Shown: positions 19,512-26,808 of the stretch, in pieces
Numbering within the stretch: position 1 is the first letter of the stretch
Layout of the letters: the number at the start of each line of letters is the position of its first letter
Assembly: GCA_903929765.1 (NCBI GenBank)
Contig: CAIYVX010000114.1
Span: 1-47,564, forward strand
DNA length: 47,564 nt
DNA from: an uncultured Planctomycetia bacterium
GTDB lineage: Bacteria; Planctomycetota; Phycisphaerae; FEN-1346; JAACEH01
Direction: 5' to 3'
Notes under the pieces: generated by a model
What the model saw: only the letters and a program-made list of their open reading frames with translations
What the model was told of the DNA's origin: nothing
The model's database searches: none
Program-made: the position numbers and the translations under genes

Positions 19512-21403
19512 GGCATTCCTTTCTCATTGAGGGTGTGAGGGACCGGGGGCCGTTCCCGCTGGAGGGCCGCCCGCACGAAGTCGCCATAATCGCTGAGTTC
19601 ACGGATGATCGGGTGTTCGGTGATGAAGGCCATCTCCTGCTGCTTGTTGCCGCCGTGGTTCACCAGGGCCCGCAGGGTCCGCAGGCGGTAGGCCCCATGC
19701 GTCAGGGCCACGGCGCAGGCCTGCTCGAGGCGGTCACAGGGAACGCGACCCGCCAGGCTGAGCAGGCCCTGAAGGACGCGAACGCCCTCGATGCCACGCT
19801 GCTGGAGCATGGCCTGAGCCCAGCGCTCGGTCTCGGGGCCGATGTGGGCCACTTTCCTGAGGAGCCAGGTCGTACCCCGCTCGATGGGCGAGATCTTCCG
19901 AGGATCGAGGTGCTCGCCCTTGGTGGCGAAGCGGCCGGCCTCACGCTGGGCGTGGGCGGCGATCTGGACCAGGCGGTGATTGAAGATCCGCACCAGGTGG
20001 CCGTCCCAGCGGACCCAGACCTGGCGGCCCAGGTACTCCGGCGGCACAGAGTAATAGGCTTTGGCCACTTCGACGTGGCCGTCGCGATGCACCGTCCGCT
20101 GGGCTTCCTGGAAGTGCGGGAACCGCCCCGCCGGCAGCGGCAACAGGGCCGGCTGCTCCGCCTCCTTGAAGACCTTGCCCACCTGCCGGCGGGTCGTCCC
20201 GTGCAGCCGGGTGTCGGCCACGGTCGTTTCCCAGTGGAGCAGATGGCGGTTCTGCTCCGCCAGGCTGCTGAAGCTGCGGCCCTTGAGGGCGTTGTCCTGG
20301 ACGTAGCCGATGCCGCGCTCGACCTTGCCTTTGTGTCGAGGCGTGTAGGGCTTGGTCGGCAGGATGACCGTGCCGTAGTGCCGGCAAAAGGCCTGAACCT
20401 TGGGGTTGAGCTCCGGATCGTACCAGTCGGCCCGCGTCACCGCGGCCTTCAGGTTGTCTGGAACGATGGTCCGCGGCACCCCGCCGAAGTGCCAGAAGGC
20501 GTCCTCCAGGCAGCGGAGGAACTCGTCGGTGCCTTCCCGAAAAGCGGCTTCGCTATAGGCCTTGCGGGAGTGGCTGAGGACGACCCGCAGAACCTTGGAC
20601 CCACGCCGGTGGCCGGCGCCGGCGATGATCGGCGCGCCTTTGCCGAAGTCCACCTGGGCCTCGTCGCCCGGAGCGCACTCCATCCGTCGCATCGGCAGCG
20701 GCGTCGCCCGGCGGAGCTGGCCCACGAACCGCCGGACGCTGTGGTAACGGTGGCGGAAGCTGTGGTCGGTGACCAGATCCTGGTAGATCCGCTGGGCCGA
20801 AAGGCCCAACTCCAGCTTGGCGACGATGACCTGGCGGAAGGGTTCGCACTGGCTGCGGCCGGTCGGCGGCGGAGTAGAACAGGCGGCACCCTCGACGAGG
20901 ATGCCGCCCGTGCCGTTTGGCGCCGCCGCGGCGCTCGGGTCGCTTCCCAGCGTTGCCCTATCCTCCGCGACGGCATCCGCCAGCGTACCGTCATCTGCCG
21001 GTGGCCGTAAAGCGCTAAATCCGCCGTTGGCTGGGGTAAAAGTGTCGGCCGGGCCAGCCCGCGCCGGTCCCACCAGGGCCCCGGAGCCGATGGGCGCTTC
21101 GGTGGCTGGTTTTGGCTCAACCGACCCGAGGGGCGCTTCGCTGGCTGGTTTTGGATCATCCGACCCGGTGGGCGCTTTGGCTGGTTTTGGGCCGGTGCCG
21201 TCCGACAGTGGCGGCGATTCGCCTACGACCGCCAGCGGCGACGATGTACTCGCCACGTTGGCCTGACGCGGGGCCAGGGCAGCGTATCTGCCGACCGTTT
21301 CACGGTTTATGCCCAGTTCACGGGCGATCCGCCGCTGCGACCAGCCCTGAGCCAGGAGTGTTGAGATTGCTTCTGCCATTGCCATTTTGAGTCGATTCGC
21401 CAC
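19508..21403 (-). CDS. istA: IS21-family transposase IstA with an enlarged linker
   Basis: IstA is the DDE transposase. An N-terminal helix-turn-helix (LLAQGWSQRRIARELGINRE) is followed by about 130 residues of Pro/Ala/Gly-rich linker, a second DNA-binding segment (GLSAQRIYQDLV), and the rve catalytic core, with likely acidic residues in DEAQVDFGKG, TIVPDNLKAAV and KGKVERGIGYVQ. At 631 aa it exceeds the roughly 500 aa usual for IstA; the linker accounts for the extra and includes a 13-residue tandem repeat (PKPATEAPIGS and variants). I chose the GTG at 21403, with AAGGAG seven bases upstream; the open frame extends to 21466. Confidence 0.92.
   Translation of the reverse strand: MANRLKMAMAEAISTLLAQGWSQRRIARELGINRETVGRYAALAPRQANVASTSSPLAVVGESPPLSDGTGPKPAKAPTGSDDPKPASEAPLGSVEPKPATEAPIGSGALVGPARAGPADTFTPANGGFSALRPPADDGTLADAVAEDRATLGSDPSAAAAPNGTGGILVEGAACSTPPPTGRSQCEPFRQVIVAKLELGLSAQRIYQDLVTDHSFRHRYHSVRRFVGQLRRATPLPMRRMECAPGDEAQVDFGKGAPIIAGAGHRRGSKVLRVVLSHSRKAYSEAAFREGTDEFLRCLEDAFWHFGGVPRTIVPDNLKAAVTRADWYDPELNPKVQAFCRHYGTVILPTKPYTPRHKGKVERGIGYVQDNALKGRSFSSLAEQNRHLLHWETTVADTRLHGTTRRQVGKVFKEAEQPALLPLPAGRFPHFQEAQRTVHRDGHVEVAKAYYSVPPEYLGRQVWVRWDGHLVRIFNHRLVQIAAHAQREAGRFATKGEHLDPRKISPIERGTTWLLRKVAHIGPETERWAQAMLQQRGIEGVRVLQGLLSLAGRVPCDRLEQACAVALTHGAYRLRTLRALVNHGGNKQQEMAFITEHPIIRELSDYGDFVRAALQRERPPVPHTLNEKGMP
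21091..21190. repeat. 39-bp tandem repeat in istA resembling the IS end motif
   Basis: Three copies begin near 21091, 21130 and 21169 (the last lacks three bases). Each contains GGGCGCTT followed by TGGCTGGTTTTGG. The first shares the 13-base string GTGGCTGGTTTTG with the terminal repeat at 21490-21519. In protein the repeat reads PKPA-EAP-GS. Confidence 0.7.
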
Positions 21404-21464
21404 GCCACCTCTCCTTGATCCCACCATGGGACAGGAGAGGGTAACGACGAACCGAGAACTCCTC

Positions 21465-21519
21465 AAAGTGGCTGGTTTTCAAGCGCCCCGAAGTGGCTGG
21501 TTTTGAGCGCCCCTTGACA
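21465..21519. repeat. IS21 right end: two direct copies of the transposase-binding motif
   Basis: AAGTGGCTGGTTTT followed by CAAGCGCCCC (21465-21489), then AAGTGGCTGGTTTT and GAGCGCCCC with TTGACA at the tip (21490-21519). The outer copy is the terminal inverted repeat. Confidence 0.88.
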
Positions 21520-21525
21520 CCTAGC
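21520..21525. repeat. Target-site duplication, right copy (CCTAGC)
   Basis: Identical to 18619-18624. Confidence 0.85.
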
Positions 21526-21607
21526 CTGGATTTCACTAGTTGTGAACATTCTAATGTTGGCCGTGATGATCTTTGGAATCACCCTGGCGATTTTGGAAAG
21601 AAAGTGA
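21526..21607 (+). pseudogene. 3' remnant of the membrane protein gene cut by the IS21 element
   Basis: Read in the frame of the gene that starts at 18113, these bases give a final hydrophobic segment (WISLVVNILMLAVMIFGIT and a short charged tail ending ERK) and a TGA stop at 21605-21607. The remnant has no start of its own and is separated from its promoter by the 2.9-kb element. Confidence 0.8.
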
Positions 21608-21715
21608 CCAAAAACAAGGAAAGCCACCTATTTCACCGGACTCGCCAAAAACCAGGGACAGCCACCTATTTCCCTGTTTATCAAATAACCCCAAACATCA
21701 AAAACCGCAATCCGC

Positions 21716-21765
21716 ACTTCATGATTGGATATTGAGTGTTGGATATTGGATATTCGCCGTTTCCG
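21716..21765. repeat. ATTGGATATTGGATATTCG repeat
   Basis: CTTCATGATTGGATATTG and following TTGGATATTGGATATTCGCC match units at 27529-27575 and 28658-28712. The gap 21608-21877 holds this repeat and the pilin terminator, and no gene. Confidence 0.75.
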
Positions 21766-21781
21766 CTTCTCTTCCCGAGGA

Positions 21782-21853
21782 TGCTAGAGAAAATAAACAC
21801 GACCGCCCGATTCCCTCCTGCCTTTGCCGGGCAGACCAGGGAACCGAGCGGTC
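21782..21853 (-). terminator. Rho-independent terminator of the Flp pilin genes
   Basis: On the minus strand a 16-bp stem (21853-21838 with 21816-21801; two G-U pairs) is followed by TTTATTTTCT. It lies 25 bases past the stop of the downstream pilin gene. The loop itself has a small TGCC/GGCA stem. Confidence 0.75.
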
Positions 21854-21877
21854 GTCAACCTTGCCGCAATACCGGGC

Positions 21878-22045
21878 TTAGTGGCCCGTCAGGCCCGCGT
21901 TCAACGCCGTGAACTTGCCCGAGACCCACGTCCCGATGGTGACCACGGTCGCGATCACCCCGACCACGATCAGGCCGGCTATGATGGCGTACTCCACCGT
22001 TTCCAAACCGTCTTCCGCCACGAAAAACTTTTTGACCATCGTCAT
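21878..22045 (-). CDS. Flp/Fap-type pilin, copy 1 (55 aa)
   Basis: Flp pilins are the subunits of tight-adherence (Tad) type IVb pili. MTMVKKFFVAEDG is the short leader, with the processing motif GLETVEY, then the hydrophobic helix AIIAGLIVVGVIATVVTIG. The prepilin peptidase should cut after the glycine at 13. GGGAG lies seven bases before the ATG at 22045. It is too short for ordinary gene calls. The paralogue at 22159-22329 differs at only a few residues. No tad/cpa secretion genes are in the window, so they must lie elsewhere. Confidence 0.88.
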   Translation of the reverse strand: MTMVKKFFVAEDGLETVEYAIIAGLIVVGVIATVVTIGTWVSGKFTALNAGLTGH

Positions 22046-22087
22046 ATCCGTGCTCCCTTCCTAAAAGGACCGACTACCTTCGTTTTA

Positions 22088-22118
22088 TCCTGCCGCGCAG
22101 ACCAGCTCTGCCGCAGGA
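22088..22118 (-). promoter_or_regulatory. Conserved leader hairpin upstream of pilin copy 1
   Basis: TCCTGC and GGCAGA pair with TCTGCC and GCAGGA around a five-base loop. It lies 43 bases before the start codon, exactly as for the copy at 22372-22402 in front of the second pilin. It might stabilise the mRNA, end transcription in part, or bind a regulator. Confidence 0.5.
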
Positions 22119-22158
22119 ACCATTTTTCGCCTCCGTCACGCTGGCCGCCTGACCGGAC

Positions 22159-22329
22159 TTAGTGGCCCGTCAGGCCCGCGTTCAGAGTCGTGAACTTGTT
22201 CGAGACCCAGGTCCCGATGCTGACCACGGTGGCGATCACCCCGACCACGATCAGGCCGGCTATGATGGCGTACTCCACCGTTTCCAAACCGTCTTCCGCC
22301 ACGAGAAATCTTTTGACCATCGTCATCAT
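22159..22329 (-). CDS. Flp/Fap-type pilin, copy 2 (56 aa)
   Basis: The protein begins MMTMVKRFLVAEDG and shares GLETVEYAIIAGLIVVGVIA with copy 1; differences are few (KR for KK, S for T, NK for GK, TT for TA). This copy is upstream in the transcript. The ATG at 22329 is chosen because GGGAG is seven bases before it, as in copy 1; ATG codons at 22335, 22326 and 22320 are also in frame. A tandem duplication that included the leader best explains the pair. Confidence 0.88.
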   Translation of the reverse strand: MMTMVKRFLVAEDGLETVEYAIIAGLIVVGVIATVVSIGTWVSNKFTTLNAGLTGH

Positions 22330-22877
22330 ATACATGCTCCCTTCCTAAAAGGACCGATAACCTTCGTTTGATCCTGCCGGGCAGACCAGTTCTGCCGCAG
22401 GAACCATTTTATTGCTTCCGCCGCCTCTTCCACCGACTGAAACCCCTTGAGTATCGACTTCAACTCATAGCTTCCTTTATTAAAAAACTCCAGCCCTTCC
22501 CCCTGCGCTCCCTCGCACCACCGATAACCGCCGCCTCTTTCGTGTCGGCCACCCCACCCGGCCACGCCTGACGCCCATTTTCCGAAGTACTCTCACTTCC
22601 CGGCGTCTCTGCTGACAACTCTACACATCGCCGAGGTCCGGTCAAATCGTCATGCTCCGTCCGTGATTCGAGAGAACGTAACTCTTTATGGGGAAATGAA
22701 TTACAACGATGTAAAATTCTTTTGGCCGCAGGCGATTCGTGAGCCGGACCGTAAAAATGGCGCGGTTTTTCTCTCTTTTGTCAATCTGGAGGAACTCTGA
22801 AGACAGGGCCATCTTCAGAAAACAGGCAGGATGCTTCTTACACTTTTACCTGTCTACTTTTAACTTATTACTTCGTT
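22330..22877. other. Gene-poor stretch upstream of the pilin genes
   Basis: Nearly 550 bases hold the leader hairpin of pilin copy 2 and otherwise no clear gene. A 79-codon minus-strand frame (22326-22565) has a protein-like stretch (SILKGFQSVEEAAEAI) but no good start site and overlaps the pilin leader. The part 22650-22870 is AT-rich and should carry the pilin promoter; no convincing -35/-10 pair is seen. A CTGAAGA/TCTTCAG stem lies at 22797-22818. Confidence 0.5.
22372..22402 (-). promoter_or_regulatory. Conserved leader hairpin upstream of pilin copy 2
   Basis: Same structure and same 43-base distance to the start codon as the element at 22088-22118. The bases between hairpin and start are also strongly conserved (GGTCCTTTTAGGAAGGGAG), which shows that the duplication included the 5' leader. 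Confidence 0.5.
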
Positions 22878-24125
22878 TCACCCTGCTTCCTCTTCCGCCA
22901 CTTCCCGCACTATTTTCACCCACCGCTGCAGTCGGTCCGGCTCCCCTTGCACCGTCTCGATATCCTTCAGATGCACGTGCCGGATGCACCCCCGGCTCGC
23001 CTCCAACCCTTCCCGGATTATCCTCCGAATCATCTTTTCATCAAACTGGCAGCAGACCATGTCCGCCGGACTCGGCCGCCACGACATCACGTAATCCCGC
23101 CCGATCTGCTCCGCGCAGCGCCGCACATCCGCCCGCGGCGACACCGCAATTATCCGCAAATTCGGCACTTTTCGCAGCATCTCGATCTTCTGCGTCAGAT
23201 TCTCGCAGCACCCGTACGCCGACAGACCCCACTCCTTCATGATCGGCATTTGATATTGCAGCAAAAATTCATCGTGCATCGCCGGGCTGATCAACTCAAA
23301 CTCCTGCGCCGCCATGAAGTTCCACAGTTGCCCCCGCTTCAGTCCACGCCGGTTCGCCGCCGGACGCGCCGTCGCGTCCGCATAGGTGTGACACTGGTTA
23401 TGCTGCGACGTCGCCCCCACGTCGCCCGCCGCCTCGGCCCCACGCTGATTCGCCAGCACCCCGTCCCGCAAAAACGCCATCAGGCCGTGCAACTCCTTCG
23501 GACTTTCATACATGTCTATCATCAATTGCTCCAGCCCGCGCAGTTGCGCCACGTGGTACGACAGGTCCCCCACGAAACCCTGGCACATCGGCCCGCGCTC
23601 CACGTTGATCGGCAAAAGGTCTCCGATCGCCTCGCCCAGCCGCGCCGCGTTCTGCGCCGTCTCCGCCTCGTCAAGCTCATGCGGCGGAGGACTCAGCCGC
23701 GCCATGTCGCTCCACTCCACCAGCGGCGCCGTGAATTTCCACGAGCCGCCCTCCTCCACCGTCCCGCTGTTCTTCAGTTGCAACCCCCACACTTGACCCC
23801 AATCACGACACTGCTTCGCCGCCACCATGATCCACGGCTCCAGCACCGTATCGTCGCCCACGCTCGCCTGAAATAGCCACAGCCGCAGCATTCGCTCGTA
23901 CTCCCGGTAAAACGGCTCCCGGGTCTTCATCGCCGCATCTGCGAACACCTCTCGGCACCAGACGTTCCACATCCCGAAGGTCGCCAGAACCGGAACCCGC
24001 GTTGCCCGCAGGCTGTTCTGATCGAGCCACAACTTCCGCCGCTCCTCCTGCACCGGATTCGCCGCGATCTCCCGATACGCCCGCGCCAACTCCCGCAGAA
24101 TCTGCACGTCACCCTTCTCGCTCAT
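22878..24125 (-). CDS. Uroporphyrinogen-decarboxylase-fold protein (URO-D family)
   Basis: A 415-aa soluble protein of the URO-D superfamily, which includes heme-pathway decarboxylases and corrinoid methyltransferases (MtaA, CmuA type). Family-like parts are VLATFGMWNVWCREVF near the N-terminus, MCQGFVGDLSYHVAQL, FELISPAMHDEFLLQYQMPI and YGCCENLTQKIEMLRKVPNL, then VSPRADVRRCAEQIG. It is not a typical HemE: the N-terminal heme-pathway signature is missing and the length is greater. Similar proteins are common and multicopy in PVC bacteria and are often linked to methyl transfer or sugar metabolism. The ATG at 24125 has GGGAG seven bases upstream. The substrate is unknown. Confidence 0.78.
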   Translation of the reverse strand: MSEKGDVQILRELARAYREIAANPVQEERRKLWLDQNSLRATRVPVLATFGMWNVWCREVFADAAMKTREPFYREYERMLRLWLFQASVGDDTVLEPWIMVAAKQCRDWGQVWGLQLKNSGTVEEGGSWKFTAPLVEWSDMARLSPPPHELDEAETAQNAARLGEAIGDLLPINVERGPMCQGFVGDLSYHVAQLRGLEQLMIDMYESPKELHGLMAFLRDGVLANQRGAEAAGDVGATSQHNQCHTYADATARPAANRRGLKRGQLWNFMAAQEFELISPAMHDEFLLQYQMPIMKEWGLSAYGCCENLTQKIEMLRKVPNLRIIAVSPRADVRRCAEQIGRDYVMSWRPSPADMVCCQFDEKMIRRIIREGLEASRGCIRHVHLKDIETVQGEPDRLQRWVKIVREVAEEEAG

Positions 24126-24299
24126 CGATCGTCTCCCGGTCTTCCCCAACGCTTATTCCGCAGTGGATATTATAGCCGTCCGCTCCCCTGAGGCCAACCA
24201 TGTTGCCGTTTCTGTTTGGTACCATGTTTCCTCTTGCCAATTCCGCCGCGCCACAGTATTATCCCAACTTCGTTTCGACGATTCCGAAAGGCGGCGACC

Positions 24300-25034
24300 G
24301 TGGGCCCCACCCTCTCCAAGCTCCTCGAACTCCAAAAGCAGCACGCCATCCTCCGCGCCCTTCAGAAAAAGGCCCACGCCAACGATGCCGCCGTGACCAT
24401 CAAGGAAAAGCAGGTCGCCAAATTCAAGGCCGAACTCGACAAAGTCCTCGACGCCCGCAAAATGCTCCAGAAAGCCGGCGACATCAAGGAACTCGAAGTC
24501 AAATCCCTCCAGGCCAAAATCGCCAAGTTCCGCGAGCAGCTCAACGCCATCAAGACCAACAAGGAATACCAGGCCCTCCAGAACGAAATCAAGTTCGCCG
24601 AAATCGAGCAGCGCCGCCACGAAGACCTCATCCTCAAGGACATGGAAAAGTCCGACGCCGACGCCCACAAGGTCGACGACGCCAAGGCCGCCCTGGCCCT
24701 GGCCGAAAAGGAACTCGCCGACCTCCAGGCCAAGCGCGCCGCCGAAATCGAAGCCCTCCAGGCCGACATCCGCAAGGCCGAACGCAACCGCTCCGACGCC
24801 GCCCGAGAAGTCCCCACCGAAGCCCTCGAACGCTTCGAACGCGTCGCCGCCAAGAGCGACGACGGGGCCATGTGTCCGCTCGTCCGCGACGAAGACGCCC
24901 ACGTCGAAGACGCCTACTGTTGCGCCGGTTGTAACATCGGACTCACCGAAAACATTTACGTCAAGCTCCTCGGCAACACCGACGACCTGATCGTCTGCCC
25001 CAACTGCTCTCACATTCTTTACCTCCAACCGTAA
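24300..25034 (+). CDS. Coiled-coil protein with C4-type zinc ribbon (DUF164/CT398 type)
   Basis: About 190 residues of heptad-rich helix (LSKLLELQKQHAILRALQKK onward) form a helical hairpin, followed by a C-terminal zinc ribbon with CP, CCAGC and CPNC motifs. The family occurs in many phyla; a role in secretion or nucleic-acid binding has been suggested for relatives, but no general function is fixed. The start is taken as the GTG at 24300, where the family pattern begins; upstream codons do not look conserved. It ends ten bases before the RNase H gene, so the two form an operon, an arrangement also known in other bacteria. Confidence 0.85.
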   Translation: MGPTLSKLLELQKQHAILRALQKKAHANDAAVTIKEKQVAKFKAELDKVLDARKMLQKAGDIKELEVKSLQAKIAKFREQLNAIKTNKEYQALQNEIKFAEIEQRRHEDLILKDMEKSDADAHKVDDAKAALALAEKELADLQAKRAAEIEALQADIRKAERNRSDAAREVPTEALERFERVAAKSDDGAMCPLVRDEDAHVEDAYCCAGCNIGLTENIYVKLLGNTDDLIVCPNCSHILYLQP

Positions 25035-25044
25035 GGTCGCCCCC

Positions 25045-25515
25045 GTGCCCCCCAAACCAAAAATCCTGATCTACATCGACGGCGGTTCGCGCGGCAATCC
25101 CGGCCCCGCCGCCTGCGCCGCCGTCCTGAAATCCGCCGACGACGGCCAGACCGTTCTCGACCAGGGCAAATTTCTCGGCCACGCCACCAACAACGTCGCC
25201 GAGTACGAAGGCCTGCTCCTCGGCCTGGAACTCGCCCGCCAACTCAAAGCCGCCGACATCGAAATCCGCTCCGACAGCGAACTTCTCGTCAAACAAATGC
25301 TCGGCGTCTACCGCGTCAAGAACCCCGCCCTCCGCGATCTTTTCGACCAGGCCCAGGACGCCATTGCTCCTTTCGCCGGCGTCGAAATCCGCCACATCCG
25401 CCGCGAACTTAACTCCGAGGCCGACGCCCTCTGCAACCAGACCCTCGACGCCGCCGCCAAAGCCAAAAATTCGTCCCCCTCCTCTGGCCCTTCCGGTGCC
25501 TTCCGGTTAAAATAG
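25045..25515 (+). CDS. Ribonuclease H (type I fold)
   Basis: RNase H removes the RNA strand of RNA-DNA hybrids. The carboxylates D12 (IDGGSRGNPGP), E53 (NNVAEYEG), D77 (RSDSEL) and D127 (NSEADALCN) are all present. With YRVKNP and a compact 156 aa it resembles the archaeal-like RNase HI group (YpdQ/RnhA type), not the E. coli type with a basic protrusion. The start is GTG at 25045. The C-terminal tail after NQTL is Ser/Pro-rich and reaches into a repeat-like region. Confidence 0.9.
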   Translation: MPPKPKILIYIDGGSRGNPGPAACAAVLKSADDGQTVLDQGKFLGHATNNVAEYEGLLLGLELARQLKAADIEIRSDSELLVKQMLGVYRVKNPALRDLFDQAQDAIAPFAGVEIRHIRRELNSEADALCNQTLDAAAKAKNSSPSSGPSGAFRLK

Positions 25516-25526
25516 ACTGCTGTCGT

Positions 25527-25619
25527 TGTTGTTCGTAGGGACAGGGCTCTGCCCTGTCCGGCCGTTTCTTTTGCTTTTTTTGTGTCGTTCGTAGGGGCGA
25601 CATACATGTCGCCCGTTTT
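25527..25619. repeat. Two hairpin repeats (GACAGGGC type and GGGCGACAT type)
   Basis: GTTCGTAGG precedes both. The first has GGACAGGGC/GCCCTGTCC (25541-25561) and occurs also inside lpxB at 40629-40667. The second is GGGCGACAT/ATGTCGCCC (25596-25615). The shared lead GTTCGTAGGG with different stems shows the same flank-constant, stem-variable design as other repeats here. Confidence 0.8.
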
Positions 25620-25696
25620 GCTGTTTTTGCCGTTGCTGTTTCTTTTTCTTTTGAAGCCTCCTGCACTGCTCGGGGACGCCTTTGTTTCTTTTTTTG

Positions 25697-25745
25697 TTGC
25701 TGCGCCTGAAGACTGAGGACTGAAGACTGAAGACTTTTTTCTGAA
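25697..25745. repeat. CTGAAGACTGAGGACTGAAGAC low-complexity repeat
   Basis: GCTGCGCCTGAAGACTGAGG and further GACTGAAGACTGAAGAC units. It belongs to the family seen at 14471, 27481 and 44019. Confidence 0.65.
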
Positions 25746-25769
25746 GTCTATCTTTGACAATTGAATAAT

Positions 25770-26156
25770 CTTGCAGGCAGGACAGGCAGCCGCTCCGGTC
25801 TTCGGGCCGGGGAGGAAAGTCCGAACTCCGCGGGACACGGTGGCGGCTAACGACCGCCGTTCGCAAGGATAGGGAAAGTGCCACAGAAAATATACCGCCG
25901 CAGCGCATCGCGGTAAGGGTGAAATGGCGAGGTAAGAGCTCACCGCGGGCCTGGTAACAGGTCCGGCAAGGCAAACCCCACCGGGAGCAAGGCCAAATTG
26001 GGAGCGAAGGAGCCGTCCCGCTCCGCTTCATTCTTCGGAATGAAATAGACTCCGGGTAGGCCGCACGAGGCGGCGGGCAACCGCCGTCCCAGATAAATGG
26101 CTGCCGGCGCACCACAAGGGCGTTACAGAACTCGGCTTACGTTTCTGTCCTGCAAG
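25770..26156 (+). ncRNA. rnpB: RNase P RNA, bacterial class A
   Basis: RNase P RNA is the catalytic subunit that cuts the 5' leader from tRNA precursors. The universal conserved core is visible: GAGGAAAGTCCGAACTCC near the 5' end, a central GAAAGTGCCACAGAAA, GGGTGAAATGGCGAGGTAAG, and near the 3' end CCCAGATAAATGGC and ACAGAACTCGGCTTAC. The ends CTTGCAGG and CCTGCAAG pair as helix P1 and define the limits. The length of about 387 is typical of class A. A strong terminator follows at 26172. Confidence 0.96.
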
Positions 26157-26171
26157 GTTTATTTCGTGGAC

Positions 26172-26207
26172 GAGCGGCGGACCCCACCGGTTCCGCCGCT
26201 CTCTTTT
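26172..26207 (+). terminator. Rho-independent terminator after rnpB
   Basis: GAGCGGCGGA (26172-26181) pairs perfectly with TCCGCCGCTC (26192-26201), followed by TCTTTT. Confidence 0.85.
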
Positions 26208-26225
26208 CGCGCAGACTTTGGCTAA

Positions 26226-26765
26226 TCACAACGTTCCGCCACAGGCGAAAAAGATAACTCCAATTAACAACAACCAACCTAATAGCGCAAAGGCCTCACT
26301 TAGCTTAAGAAGATGCCGCACCTCTAAAACATATTCCTCCGACAAATTCGCCTCAACCGCCTTGAACGCCCGACTCGTCTTGCGGATTCGCAGCAGAAGA
26401 AAAATGAACAAAAACGGGATGAAGAAGTTCAAGACGATCCCTCTTTTCACTGCCCGCAAAGTCTTGCGACTCTCCAGAACAATCTCCGGCTCGGGCTCGT
26501 AGTCGCCAATCTTAGGCGTATCGCCACACTTTTCCCGACCAAACTCCTCCAGCACCTCTGCCGCCTTTGCCGCCTGCGACTCCGGCACCAGCACTCCCAC
26601 GCCCTGATCATTCAACGTGATATCCAGCCCGGTCAGGGAAAACGCATTCGTCGGCTCCACCTGCGCGTTGATCCCCTCCCCGCGCAGCTTCGCCGCCGCC
26701 AGGTTCGCATCCAGCACACTCCCCATGCGCCCGGCTACGATCATCGGGCTTGGTGGTCTCGGCAC
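26226..26765 (-). CDS. DUF2007-like protein with two C-terminal membrane helices
   Basis: The N-terminal 80 residues (AGRMGSVLDANLAAAKLRGE, then QVEPTNAFSLTGLDITL and VLVPESQAAKAAEVL) fit the DUF2007 putative signal-transducing domain, a small ferredoxin-like fold. Two membrane segments follow (IVLNFFIPFLFIFLLL and ALLGWLLLIGVIFFA). The start is put at the GTG at 26765, five bases after AGGAGGTGATT, a near-perfect ribosome binding site. It is a paralogue of the next gene upstream, 43 bases away, with an almost identical N-terminal domain but an unrelated tail. Function is unknown. It converges with rnpB. Confidence 0.78.
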   Translation of the reverse strand: MPRPPSPMIVAGRMGSVLDANLAAAKLRGEGINAQVEPTNAFSLTGLDITLNDQGVGVLVPESQAAKAAEVLEEFGREKCGDTPKIGDYEPEPEIVLESRKTLRAVKRGIVLNFFIPFLFIFLLLRIRKTSRAFKAVEANLSEEYVLEVRHLLKLSEAFALLGWLLLIGVIFFACGGTL

Positions 26766-26808
26766 AATCACCTCCTATATGACAAACGGACCAGCCGTGC
26801 CGAATGGC

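Larger units (their letters stand above)
18625..21519 (-). mobile_element. Complete IS21-family insertion sequence (2895 bp)
   Basis: Both ends are visible. The left end reads TGTCACGGGGCGCTT then CAAAACCAGCCA; the right end, read inward on the minus strand, is TGTCAAGGGGCGCT then CAAAACCAGCCA. A second, inner copy of the right-end motif lies at 21465-21489, as expected for IS21, which carries several transposase-binding repeats. Inside are istA and istB, both intact and overlapping by four bases. A perfect 6-bp target duplication and an exactly restorable target gene suggest a recent insertion, and both frames being intact suggests the element may still move. Confidence 0.93.

Noticed and set aside
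22326-22565. 79-codon minus-strand frame upstream of the pilins
   Set aside because: It contains a helix-like stretch, but it overlaps the conserved pilin leader, has no ribosome site, and begins with a Gly/Arg-rich part unlike a protein start. Kept only as a remark.
25754-25769. TTGACA close to the 5' end of rnpB as a -35 box
   Set aside because: It is only about 11-16 bases before the RNA 5' end, too near for a -35 element. The real promoter is not clear.
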